DNA of 64,000 nucleotides from NCBI RefSeq assembly GCF_002879865.1, contig NZ_PNXY01000010.1, positions 124,001 through 188,000 on the forward strand. The letters are read 5' to 3'. Below the pieces are notes generated by a model that did no database searches, had not been told where the DNA came from, and saw only the letters and a program-made list of their open reading frames with translations. Below are positions 27,354 to 35,009 of the stretch, one piece after another. Made by a program: the position numbers and the translations under genes. The first letter of the stretch is position 1; every line of letters starts with the position of its first letter. The DNA comes from Paraburkholderia rhynchosiae (lineage in GTDB: Bacteria; Pseudomonadota; Gammaproteobacteria; Burkholderiales; Burkholderiaceae).

Positions 27354-29168
27354 ATGACTTATCACGCCCTCGCCGCTTTCTCTCGTCTCCGATTGCGTAG
27401 CGTGCTCGTTGCCGCGCTCATGTTGCATGCGTCGCTCGCGGGGGCGGCATATGCTGCCGACGCCACCACAACGCAAAGCGGCATCACACGTGTGGCCGTG
27501 CACGTCGAACCGCCCGCGCTAGCTTCGCCGGTTGTGCCCGTGCCGCCTTCGGAGCAATACCCCGAGCTGTATCGCGACGTGCAACTCGCGCACCTCTTTC
27601 CGGACAGCAAGACCTTCGCGGACATGGTTCCGCTTTCGCCGCCGGCCCGGATCGTCGCGAGCTATGAAACCGCGAAGCAGCAGCCGGGCCTCAATCTCGG
27701 CGACTTCGTGAAGCGCAATTTCACGCTGCCCGCGCGAGCAGCCAAAACGTATGTTTCCGATCCAAACGAGGATGTGGTCGGCCATATCGATACGCTCTGG
27801 AATGTGCTGCGCCGCGAACCCGACGCAACCGCAAGCGCCTGGTCCTCGCTGCTGCCGCTGCCCGATGCGTACATCGTGCCAGGCGACCGCTTCGACGAGA
27901 TCTACTACTGGGACTCGTACTTCATCATGCTCGGTCTCGAAGCGAGCGGACATCATGCATGGGTCGTCGACGAACTGAAGAACTTCGCCACGCTGATCAA
28001 TCGCTACGGTCATATTCCAAACGGCAATCGCACTTACTACCTGAGCCGCTCGCAACCGCCGTTCTTCGCGCAGATGGTGCGGCTCGTGGCCGAGCAAGAT
28101 GGCGACGCCGTGTATGCGCAGTACCTGCCGGAGTTGCAGCGCGAATACGCATACTGGATGAACGGCAGCGACGGCCTGCCCGCAGGCCATGCGAGCCGCC
28201 ACGTGGTGCGTCTCCCGGACGGCACGCTGCTCAACCGTTACTGGGACGAACAGGCAGCGCCGCGCGACGAGTCGTATCGCGAAGACCTGGCGACCGCGCA
28301 GCAAACGCCTCAACGCGATGCCGCGGATCTGTGGCGCAATCTTCGCGCGGGCGGCGAGACGGGTTGGGATTTCAGTTCCCGCTGGTTTGCCGACGGCAAG
28401 ACGCTCGCCACCGTCGACGTCACGTCGCTTGCGCCCGTCGATCTGAATTGCCTGATCGTCGATCTCGAACGCACGCTCGCGAAGGCCTACCGCGTGCGTG
28501 GCGACGTCACGCATGCCGAGAACATGGAGCAGCGCGCCACCACGCGCGCCGATACGATTCGACGCGTCCTGTGGGACCCGCAACTTCAGGCATTCGGCGA
28601 CTACGACTTCGTGCATCGCACGCTCACGCACCGGCTCACCGCCGCCACCGTGTATCCGCTCTATACCGGCGTTGCGAACCGGCAGGAGGCGAAGACCGTC
28701 GCCGCTACATTGCAGCGTGAATTGCTGCGCCCAGGCGGGCTCGCCACCACGAAGGTGACCAGCGGGCAGCAATGGGACGCGCCGAACGGCTGGGCGCCGT
28801 TGCAATACCTCGCGGTGATCGGCTTGCGCCGCTATAGCGAACCGGCGCTCGCGCAAACCATCGCAACGCGCTGGATTAAAACCAACGTCTCGTACTATCA
28901 GCGCACCGGCAAACTCGTGGAGAAATACGACGTGAATGCGGCCGCGTCCGGCGTGTCCGCGGGCGGTGGCGAATATCCGTTGCAGGACGGCTTCGGCTGG
29001 ACCAACGGCGTATTGCGCAGGTTGCTCGCGCTTTATCCGCAGACGGTGAACGCGTCGCGTCCGAGCGATATACCCGCTGGTCCCGCGGGCGTGTCGGCGG
29101 CGGCCGCTTCCGCCGCTGCCGCGCCGAAAAACACGCACCGGTTGCAAAGCACACGCGTGAATCCGTAA
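27354..29168 (+). CDS. treA: Periplasmic trehalase
   Basis: 604 residues. A signal peptide is visible: basic start, hydrophobic VLVAALMLHASLAGAA, cleavage after AYA near residue 36. Family 37 signature 1 appears as PGDRFDEIYYWDSY near residue 176 and signature 2 as QQWDAPNGWAP near 472, followed by the Gly-rich GGGEYPLQDGFGWTNGV region. The enzyme hydrolyses trehalose to glucose in the periplasm. The Ala-rich last 40 residues exceed the usual domain. ATG 27354 is chosen over 27294 because it gives a normal signal peptide. Paralogous to the fragment at the window start. Confidence 0.93.
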   Translation: MTYHALAAFSRLRLRSVLVAALMLHASLAGAAYAADATTTQSGITRVAVHVEPPALASPVVPVPPSEQYPELYRDVQLAHLFPDSKTFADMVPLSPPARIVASYETAKQQPGLNLGDFVKRNFTLPARAAKTYVSDPNEDVVGHIDTLWNVLRREPDATASAWSSLLPLPDAYIVPGDRFDEIYYWDSYFIMLGLEASGHHAWVVDELKNFATLINRYGHIPNGNRTYYLSRSQPPFFAQMVRLVAEQDGDAVYAQYLPELQREYAYWMNGSDGLPAGHASRHVVRLPDGTLLNRYWDEQAAPRDESYREDLATAQQTPQRDAADLWRNLRAGGETGWDFSSRWFADGKTLATVDVTSLAPVDLNCLIVDLERTLAKAYRVRGDVTHAENMEQRATTRADTIRRVLWDPQLQAFGDYDFVHRTLTHRLTAATVYPLYTGVANRQEAKTVAATLQRELLRPGGLATTKVTSGQQWDAPNGWAPLQYLAVIGLRRYSEPALAQTIATRWIKTNVSYYQRTGKLVEKYDVNAAASGVSAGGGEYPLQDGFGWTNGVLRRLLALYPQTVNASRPSDIPAGPAGVSAAAASAAAAPKNTHRLQSTRVNP

Positions 29169-29189
29169 CCGCCCCGGTTACGTTTTACG

Positions 29190-30098
29190 TCAGAAGCGGT
29201 AGTTGATCGACACGTCGGCCACGCCATTGGCCTTGCGGTGCGTCACCGGACTATTGCCGGCGCTGCCGACGAGTTGCTGGAATGCGCCATCGGCGGTGGC
29301 AAACCAGTGCTTGTCGAACAGCCACACCACGCTGATGCCAAAGCCCACCGACTTGAAGCCTGCGCTCGCATGGTACTGCCGGTATTGCGAATGCGCGGCC
29401 TGATTCTGATTCACGCCGAACCAGCTATTCATATAGTTCGAATCCGCGAAGGTCACGTTCGGGCCGGCGAACCAGAAGAAGTTATTCGAGCTGCCCGGCA
29501 TCGGCATGTAGGCGCCAAGATCGCCAGTCCATCCATCTGAGCCGCCGAAATAGCGCCGCACGTCCGCACGCAATACGAGCGGAAAGTCTTTCGATACGAC
29601 GTATTCGCCGGAGAGCTTCAGACCCGGCGCCGGATTGATGTTGCCGAGTCCGTTCAATTCCTGCGGATCGTCGTGGCCGCGACGCCCGAGGTCGTACACC
29701 GCCGCGAGGGTCGCGCGCCAGTTCTGGCCTTGCGCAAAATTGACCCCGAGACCCTCGCCGCTCGAAAAGAAGAACAGGTCCTTGTAGCGCACGTCAATGC
29801 TGGGGCCCGCCATCAGGTGATACCGGTCCGAGCCTTCATAGCGCGGCTGGAACGACGTCGCCGCGCCGACGCGCAGCTGCCAGTCCGGAAGGGTTGGCTG
29901 CCAGATCTTTTGCAGCGGAATACCAGCGGAGTACTGCCATTCGCCCAACGGCGAAGGCGTTTGCGCCAACGCCGCCCCCGGCAGAACGACAAAGCCGCCG
30001 ATGGTGACGGCGGCCAACGAAGTCGCCGCGATGCCTGTTTGTTTATTGCGGGTCTTGCCGATCCGCTTTCTACGGCTGTTCAACACCAAAGCCTCCAA
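29190..30098 (-). CDS. MipA/OmpV family outer-membrane protein
   Basis: 302 residues. An N-terminal basic region, hydrophobic core and GAALA-Q junction (near residue 45) give a signal peptide. The mature part has alternating beta-strand character, with LRVGAATSFQPRYEGSDRY near its start, as in MipA/OmpV, and ends in the aromatic NYRF typical of outer-membrane barrels. Family members are scaffold or porin-like proteins, and the specific role is unknown. It converges on the trehalase gene, 21 bases away, and has no operon partner. Confidence 0.85.
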   Translation of the reverse strand: MEALVLNSRRKRIGKTRNKQTGIAATSLAAVTIGGFVVLPGAALAQTPSPLGEWQYSAGIPLQKIWQPTLPDWQLRVGAATSFQPRYEGSDRYHLMAGPSIDVRYKDLFFFSSGEGLGVNFAQGQNWRATLAAVYDLGRRGHDDPQELNGLGNINPAPGLKLSGEYVVSKDFPLVLRADVRRYFGGSDGWTGDLGAYMPMPGSSNNFFWFAGPNVTFADSNYMNSWFGVNQNQAAHSQYRQYHASAGFKSVGFGISVVWLFDKHWFATADGAFQQLVGSAGNSPVTHRKANGVADVSINYRF

Positions 30099-30398
30099 TC
30101 TCGCACATCGCGAGGAGGGTTATGTTCTCGCCTGGACTCACTGTGCATCATAACGAGTTCCGGGCGACCGCCGCGTTGCTACGCGCCGCATGTAAGTTTT
30201 TCATGAACCGGCATGCGTTGTCCGACAAAACGCGCTTCTTCGACCGTCTGCCAGCGGCAACGAATGACGCTTGCCGCTGCGGGTTTCTTCTGCGTAGACC
30301 GCGCGAAAGTTTTGCCGACGGACGTGCTAGTGCAAGATGCGGGCCCAGGTGTTGGAGGGGAAGTTCGATTAAGTTGAACTCAGGCAAGGTCCGTGGCT
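30099..30398. other. Intergenic region upstream of the MipA/OmpV gene
   Basis: 300 bases without a supportable gene. AGTTC-N9-GAACT (30362-30380) is a small inverted repeat; otherwise I see no clear promoter, terminator or RNA here. Confidence 0.4.
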
Positions 30399-31142
30399 CT
30401 ACTGGGCCGCCTGGACCAGCACCGGTTTGTCACGATAGAGATTGGGAAACAGACGCTTCAGGTTGGCGACCTTCGGCATGTCGTTGAGTGCGATATACGC
30501 CGAGTTCGGATGCTGCGTGAGGTAGTTCTGGTGATAGGACTCCGCCGGATAAAAGCCCTTGAACGGCTCGGCTTTGGTCACAATTGGCGCGGGGAACGCA
30601 TGCGCCTTCTCGAGTTGCGCGATATAGCTTTCGGCGACGCGCCGCTGCGTATCGTTCAGTGGAAACACCGCCGAACGATATTGTGTGCCGCTGTCCGGCC
30701 CCTGGCGATTGAACTGCGTCGGGTCGTGAATCACCGAGAAGTACACCTGCAACAACTGGCCGTAGGTGACCTGGGCAGGGTCGAACGTGACCTGCACGGA
30801 TTCGGCGTGACCGGTCTCCCCGCCGCTGACCGTTTCATAGTGTGCGGTGTCGCGCTGGCCGCCCGCATAGCCGGACACCGCCTGCTTCACGCCGCGCACA
30901 TGCTGGAAGACGCCCTGCACGCCCCAGAAGCAGCCGCCCGCGAACACGGCCGTTTCTTCGTGGGCCGTGGCCGCGGATACAGGTTCGTCGAGCGCGGGCG
31001 GCGCGATCATCACCGCGGCCTCCGCTGAAAACGCTATGCGCTGTGCCAGAAGCAACGCGAGCGCGCCGAAGCCGACGGAGAGCGAAAGCGTGGCCACGCG
31101 CGAACGGGCCCGCTTGCTGTCGATACGTTTGTCGATGTTCAT
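30399..31142 (-). CDS. msrA: Peptide-methionine (S)-S-oxide reductase, exported or membrane-anchored
   Basis: 247 residues. The catalytic motif GCFWGVQ gives the MsrA nucleophilic cysteine, and further family blocks are SGYAGG, GHAESVQVTFDP, FFxxHDPTQ-like VIHDPTQFNRQG and YHQNYL. Known reaction: thioredoxin-dependent reduction of methionine-S-sulfoxide. Unlike cytoplasmic MsrA it has an N-terminal hydrophobic segment (LSLSVGFGALALLLAQ) before AFSAEAAV, suggesting a signal peptide or anchor and action in the envelope. The start at 31142 gives a short basic stretch before this segment. It stands alone. Confidence 0.9.
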   Translation of the reverse strand: MNIDKRIDSKRARSRVATLSLSVGFGALALLLAQRIAFSAEAAVMIAPPALDEPVSAATAHEETAVFAGGCFWGVQGVFQHVRGVKQAVSGYAGGQRDTAHYETVSGGETGHAESVQVTFDPAQVTYGQLLQVYFSVIHDPTQFNRQGPDSGTQYRSAVFPLNDTQRRVAESYIAQLEKAHAFPAPIVTKAEPFKGFYPAESYHQNYLTQHPNSAYIALNDMPKVANLKRLFPNLYRDKPVLVQAAQ

Positions 31143-31302
31143 GATGTCTGTCCTGATTCCGCCTTCGAAAAGGCTATACGGTTCACTCACGGTGGCGCGG
31201 AGTGCGCGTGACTCTAGTGGTGATCGTGAAAGTTTGTCGCGCGAGCGGCGCATTAATGACAGCATGCGCGTGTTTACCGCTTCGCGCTGGCCATCGCCGC
31301 AA

Positions 31303-31830
31303 TCACAGCGGAAATCTGGTGGTCGACAGGATTTCCTTCAGCACCATGAACGAGCGGATCTGCCGCACGCCCGGCAAATAGAGCAACTGTTCCGCGTGCA
31401 GACGATTGAAGCTGTCGCTATCGCGCGTGCGAATCGTCATGAAGTAATCGAATTCGCCGGTCACGACGTGGCACTCCATGCAGCCGGCCACTTTCTGCGC
31501 GGCTTTCTCGAACTCGGCGAACGACTCAGGCGTGGAGCGATCGAGCACCACGCCGATGATCACAAGCATGCCCGCTCCCGCCGCCTTCGGGTCGATCAGC
31601 GCGACGACGCCGCGGATCAGCCCCGATTCCTTGAGCCGCTCGACGCGCCGCAAGCACGCCGGCGCGCTTAGCTTCACCTTGGCCGCCAGCGCGACGTTCG
31701 AGATCGACGCGTCCGTTTGCAGTTGACGGAGGATCGCCCGGTCGATGCGGTCGAGCGATTGCAACGGATCGGCGTGGGCCGTTGTCGTGGCAGGCGCCAC
31801 GGCTACACTGCGAACTTTTGTTTTGTCCAT
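31303..31830 (-). CDS. acdR: Lrp/AsnC-family regulator of ACC deaminase
   Basis: 175 residues with an AsnC-type helix-turn-helix (ISNVALAAKVKLSAPACLRRVERL) and a C-terminal RAM ligand-binding domain. It is divergent from acdS, the known arrangement of acdR, the Lrp-like activator of ACC deaminase in Pseudomonas and Burkholderia. An N-terminal extension of about 25 residues precedes the helix-turn-helix. The shared intergenic region contains AT-rich inverted repeats suited to Lrp binding. The identity rests largely on this pairing. Confidence 0.88.
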   Translation of the reverse strand: MDKTKVRSVAVAPATTTAHADPLQSLDRIDRAILRQLQTDASISNVALAAKVKLSAPACLRRVERLKESGLIRGVVALIDPKAAGAGMLVIIGVVLDRSTPESFAEFEKAAQKVAGCMECHVVTGEFDYFMTIRTRDSDSFNRLHAEQLLYLPGVRQIRSFMVLKEILSTTRFPL

Positions 31831-31872
31831 TGGCCTGTCGACGAATTTTCGTTAGATAGCTCTGCGTTATTC

Positions 31873-31883
31873 CTTTTCAAAAG
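31873..31883. promoter_or_regulatory. Candidate AcdR (Lrp-type) operator
   Basis: CTTTTCAAAAG is a perfect 5-bp palindrome in an otherwise AT-rich stretch between acdR and acdS. The next bases (31886-31906, CGCAAAAACC...TTTTGTTCGC) form a second, imperfect dyad. Function is inferred from divergence and AT-rich symmetry. Confidence 0.45.
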
Positions 31884-31990
31884 TACGCAAAAACCATTTT
31901 GTTCGCAAGCTCATTTCCAGCGATTTTTCCTACCATGTGTTGAACGCGGCGGCCTGCGGCCGCGCCGAACCTACCGATCACGGAGATGCC

Positions 31991-33007
31991 ATCAACCTGC
32001 AACGATTCCCCCGCTACCCCCTGACCTTCGGGCCGACGCCGATCCAGCCGCTCGAGCGCCTGAGCGATCACCTCGGCGGCAAGGTGCAGTTGTATGCAAA
32101 GCGTGAGGATTGCAACAGCGGCTTTGCGTTCGGCGGCAACAAGACGCGCAAGCTCGAATACCTGATCCCCGAAGCGCTCGCGCAAGGTTGCGATACGCTT
32201 GTGTCGATCGGCGGCATCCAGTCGAATCAGACGCGCCAGGTCGCGGCAGTAGCCGCGCATCTCGGCATGAAGTGCGTGCTCGTGCAGGAGAACTGGGTCA
32301 ACTATTCGGACGCCGTGTACGACCGCGTCGGCAACATCCAGATGTCGCGCATTCTTGGCGCGGACGTGCGCCTCGTGCCGGACGGCTTCGACATCGGCTT
32401 TCGCAAGAGCTGGGAAGACGCGCTGGAAAGCGTGCGCGCCGCCGGCGGCAAGCCGTACGCGATTCCGGCCGGCTGCTCGGATCATCCGCTGGGCGGGCTC
32501 GGCTTTGTCGGCTTCGCGGAGGAAGTCCGCCAGCAGGAAGCGGAATTAGGCTTCAGGTTCGACTACATCGTGGTGTGCTCGGTGACGGGCAGCACGCAAG
32601 CCGGCATGGTGGTGGGTTTCGCCGCCGACGGTCGCGCCGATCGGGTGATCGGCATCGACGCATCGGCCAAGCCCGCGCAGACGCGTGAGCAGATCACGCG
32701 GATCGCGCGCCACACAGCGGAACAAGTCGGCTTGGGGCGCGACATCACCGCTCAGGACGTGGTGCTCGACGAACGCTTCGGCGGCCCGGAATACGGCCTG
32801 CCGAACGAGGGCACCCTGCAGGCGATCCGTTTGTGCGCGCGGCTCGAAGGCGTGCTCACGGATCCGGTGTATGAAGGCAAGTCGATGCACGGCATGATCG
32901 ATATGGTGCGCAACGGCGAATTTCCCGAAGGCTCGCGCGTGCTGTATGCACATCTCGGTGGCGTGCCGGCGCTGAACGGCTATAGCTTTATTTTCCGCGA
33001 CGGTTAA
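31991..33007 (+). CDS. acdS: 1-aminocyclopropane-1-carboxylate deaminase with ATC at the canonical start
   Basis: Counted from the ATC at 31991 the product is 338 residues, the standard AcdS length, and the PLP lysine is K51 (FGGNKTRKLEYL) at its usual number. E295 (VYEGKS) and L322 (AHLGGVPALNGY), which separate ACC deaminase from D-cysteine desulfhydrase, are present. The enzyme converts ACC to 2-oxobutanoate and ammonia, lowering plant ethylene. GGAG lies 5 bases before the ATC. No ATG, GTG or TTG occurs in frame between 31943 and the ATC; a GTG at 31937 would add 18 residues but lacks a ribosome-binding site. Divergent from acdR. Confidence 0.93.
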   Translation: MNLQRFPRYPLTFGPTPIQPLERLSDHLGGKVQLYAKREDCNSGFAFGGNKTRKLEYLIPEALAQGCDTLVSIGGIQSNQTRQVAAVAAHLGMKCVLVQENWVNYSDAVYDRVGNIQMSRILGADVRLVPDGFDIGFRKSWEDALESVRAAGGKPYAIPAGCSDHPLGGLGFVGFAEEVRQQEAELGFRFDYIVVCSVTGSTQAGMVVGFAADGRADRVIGIDASAKPAQTREQITRIARHTAEQVGLGRDITAQDVVLDERFGGPEYGLPNEGTLQAIRLCARLEGVLTDPVYEGKSMHGMIDMVRNGEFPEGSRVLYAHLGGVPALNGYSFIFRDG

Positions 33008-33020
33008 ACGTAGAAGTGAT

Positions 33021-33061
33021 GCAGCGGCCTGTTTTTTCGTTTTGAACCCATGGGCCGCTGC
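33021..33061. terminator. Long inverted repeat after acdS
   Basis: GCAGCGGCC (33021-33029) and GGCCGCTGC (33053-33061) are perfect 9-bp arms with a 23-base T-rich loop, between convergent acdS and a LysR gene. It may end transcription, but no U-run follows the stem. Confidence 0.4.
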
Positions 33062-33089
33062 TTGAACGACCCCGCCCGAGCACACCCGA

Positions 33090-33980
33090 TTACACCATCA
33101 CGCGCTTCTTCAAATGCTTGCGCAGAAAATCGACGAAGGCGCGAATCGTCAGTGAACTCTGCCGGTGTTGCGGATAGACCGCATAGACTCCCGTCGGGCT
33201 CGGCAAGAATTCGTCGAGCACCGTAACGAGCTGGCCGCTTCTCAGCGCGTCGGCGACAATAAAATCAGGAAGCCGAACTATTCCTAGTCCAGCCACAGCA
33301 GCGTCGCGAATCAGATCGCCATTGTTGGCCCGCAGCGGCCCATGCACTTCGAAACCCTTCACCACGCCGTCGACGGCAAACTCCCACGTCACCACACCGC
33401 CGTGTCCATATAGCAGGCATGAATGGCGCGCGAGATCCTGGGGCGTGGCCGGTGCGCCGCGACGGCGCAAATAAGCCGGGCTGCAACACGCCACGAGATT
33501 CACGTCGATCAGCTTTTGCGCGATCAGCGTGGAATCCGGCAATACGCCGATCCGCACCGCCATATCGAAACCCTCGCCGACCACGTCGACGGTACGGTCG
33601 CTCAACTCCATGTCGAAGCGCACGTCCCCATGCTCGCGCAGAAATCGTGCGACGAGCGGCGACAGGTGCATCATGCCGAACGACATTGGCGCGCTTACTC
33701 GCAACAGGCCGCGCGGCCCCGCGCGCCGCAGCGACATCGCCTGTTCCGCGTCCTCTACTTCGCTCAGGATGCGTTTGGCGCGCTCATAGAATTCCTGGCC
33801 TAGCTCGGTGACTGCGAGCTTTCGGGTATTGCGGATCAGCAGCGGCACGCCGAGCGCTTCCTCGAGCGCCATCACCCGGCGGCTCACGAGTTGCTTCGAG
33901 AACGAAAGCCGCCTGGCCGCTGCGGTGAAGTTGTGGGCGTCGACCGTCGCGACGAATATCCGCATGTCATCAAGTTGCAT
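33090..33980 (-). CDS. LysR-family regulator next to pirin
   Basis: 296 residues from the ATG at 33980 (MQLDDMRIFVATVDAHNFT); an in-frame start 11 codons earlier is less likely. The helix-turn-helix is FTAAARRLSFSKQLVSRRVMAL (about 17-38). The effector domain contains LRVSAPMSFGMMHLSPLVA and the CrgA-like subgroup pattern. It is divergent from the pirin gene, a common pairing, and probably controls it. The shared intergenic region contains a 9-bp inverted repeat and a minus-strand TATAAT. The effector is unknown. Confidence 0.88.
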   Translation of the reverse strand: MQLDDMRIFVATVDAHNFTAAARRLSFSKQLVSRRVMALEEALGVPLLIRNTRKLAVTELGQEFYERAKRILSEVEDAEQAMSLRRAGPRGLLRVSAPMSFGMMHLSPLVARFLREHGDVRFDMELSDRTVDVVGEGFDMAVRIGVLPDSTLIAQKLIDVNLVACCSPAYLRRRGAPATPQDLARHSCLLYGHGGVVTWEFAVDGVVKGFEVHGPLRANNGDLIRDAAVAGLGIVRLPDFIVADALRSGQLVTVLDEFLPSPTGVYAVYPQHRQSSLTIRAFVDFLRKHLKKRVMV

Positions 33981-33998
33981 TGATTGTCCACTCCAGCG

Positions 33999-34054
33999 TG
34001 ACAGTGTTTCCATTTACAGCGCGATTATAAGCGTCCTGATTGACTACACTGTCA
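33999..34054. promoter_or_regulatory. Paired 9-bp inverted repeat between LysR gene and pirin gene
   Basis: TGACAGTGT (33999-34007) and ACACTGTCA (34046-34054) are perfect inverted copies 38 bases apart. Between them lies ATTATA (34024-34029), which reads TATAAT on the minus strand as a -10 for the LysR gene. The spacing suits a regulator contacting both copies. Binding is inferred. Confidence 0.6.
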
Positions 34055-34106
34055 TTCATGGATCGCGGACACACATTTGCCCGGATCGCACAACATGGAG
34101 AAAGAG

Positions 34107-34832
34107 ATGCTTGAAATCAGACACGCCAATCAACGCGGCCGCGCGGAGCACGGCTGGCTCAGCTCGCGTCACACGTTTTCCTTCGCGAGCTATCACGATC
34201 CGAAGCAAAACGGCTTCTCCGACCTGCTGGTGATCAACGACGACCGCGTCGCGCCCGCTCAAGGTTTCGGCAAGCACCCGCACCGCGATATGGAAATTTT
34301 CTCGTACGTGCTGGAAGGCGCGCTGGAACATAAGGACACGATGGGCACCGGGTCGGTAATCGTGCCTGGCGACGTTCAGTTGATGAGCGCGGGAACCGGC
34401 GTTGCGCACAGCGAATACAACCATTCGAAGAGCGAGCCGGTCCACTTCCTGCAAATCTGGATCGCACCGGCACAAAAGGCCACGGCGCCGCGCTATCAAC
34501 AACAGCATTTTGGCGCGGATGAAAAGCGCGGCGTGCTGCGCCTGGTTCTGTCGCCGGACGGCGCGGACGGTTCGCTGGTGCTGCAGCAAAACGCGCGCGT
34601 CTACGCTGGTCTTTTCAACGGCGATGAAACCGCGCGGCTCGAATTGGCGAGCAACCGTTACGCGTATGTACACGTAGCACGCGGCAGCATGACGGTAAAT
34701 GGCCAGCAACTCGGCGAAGGCGACGGCGCGCGCGTGCGCGGTGAACAAGCGCTGACGTTCACACAAGGCAATGACGCAGAAGTGCTCGTGTTCGATCTGC
34801 GCGACATCGAAATGTCGGAATTGTGGACCTAA
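34107..34832 (+). CDS. Pirin family (bicupin) protein
   Basis: 241 residues beginning MLEIRHANQRGRAEHGWLSSRHTFSF (split for length), the standard pirin opening. The metal-binding N-terminal cupin has HPHRDMEIFSYVLEG and GTGVAHSEYN, giving the His/Glu ligands. Some pirins have quercetinase activity, and others act as redox-linked regulators. Nothing in the sequence chooses between these. ATG 34107 follows GGAGAAAGAG, and an ATG at 34095 lies inside that site. It is divergent from its probable LysR regulator and ends before a strong terminator. Confidence 0.9.
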   Translation: MLEIRHANQRGRAEHGWLSSRHTFSFASYHDPKQNGFSDLLVINDDRVAPAQGFGKHPHRDMEIFSYVLEGALEHKDTMGTGSVIVPGDVQLMSAGTGVAHSEYNHSKSEPVHFLQIWIAPAQKATAPRYQQQHFGADEKRGVLRLVLSPDGADGSLVLQQNARVYAGLFNGDETARLELASNRYAYVHVARGSMTVNGQQLGEGDGARVRGEQALTFTQGNDAEVLVFDLRDIEMSELWT

Positions 34833-34863
34833 GCAGTCTGCAGCGTTGTATGAGTCAGGAAGG

Positions 34864-34894
34864 GCCGCCCGGTCTTGCACCGGGCGGCTTTTTT
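34864..34894 (+). terminator. Intrinsic terminator after pirin gene
   Basis: GCCGCCCGGT - CTTGC - ACCGGGCGGC forms a perfect 10-bp GC-rich stem followed by TTTTTT. It lies 32 bases after the pirin stop. Confidence 0.93.
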
Positions 34895-34951
34895 GCGCCT
34901 TTCGCTGCCCGTCGATTGGCATTCTAGCAACGCGTCCCGCGAATGCACGCC

Positions 34952-34982
34952 CAAATGAAAACGGCGGCCCGCAGGCCGCCGT
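34952..34982 (-). terminator. Intrinsic terminator after ahpF
   Basis: ACGGCGGCC - CGCA - GGCCGCCGT is a perfect 9-bp stem. On the minus strand it is followed by TTTTCATTT, 28 bases beyond the ahpF stop. Confidence 0.82.
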
Positions 34983-35009
34983 GGTTCATTACTTACAATG
35001 ACATGTCCA

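Noticed and set aside
27519..29147. 542-codon minus-strand open frame opposite trehalase
   Set aside because: No family likeness; the trehalase on the other strand has both signatures and a signal peptide.
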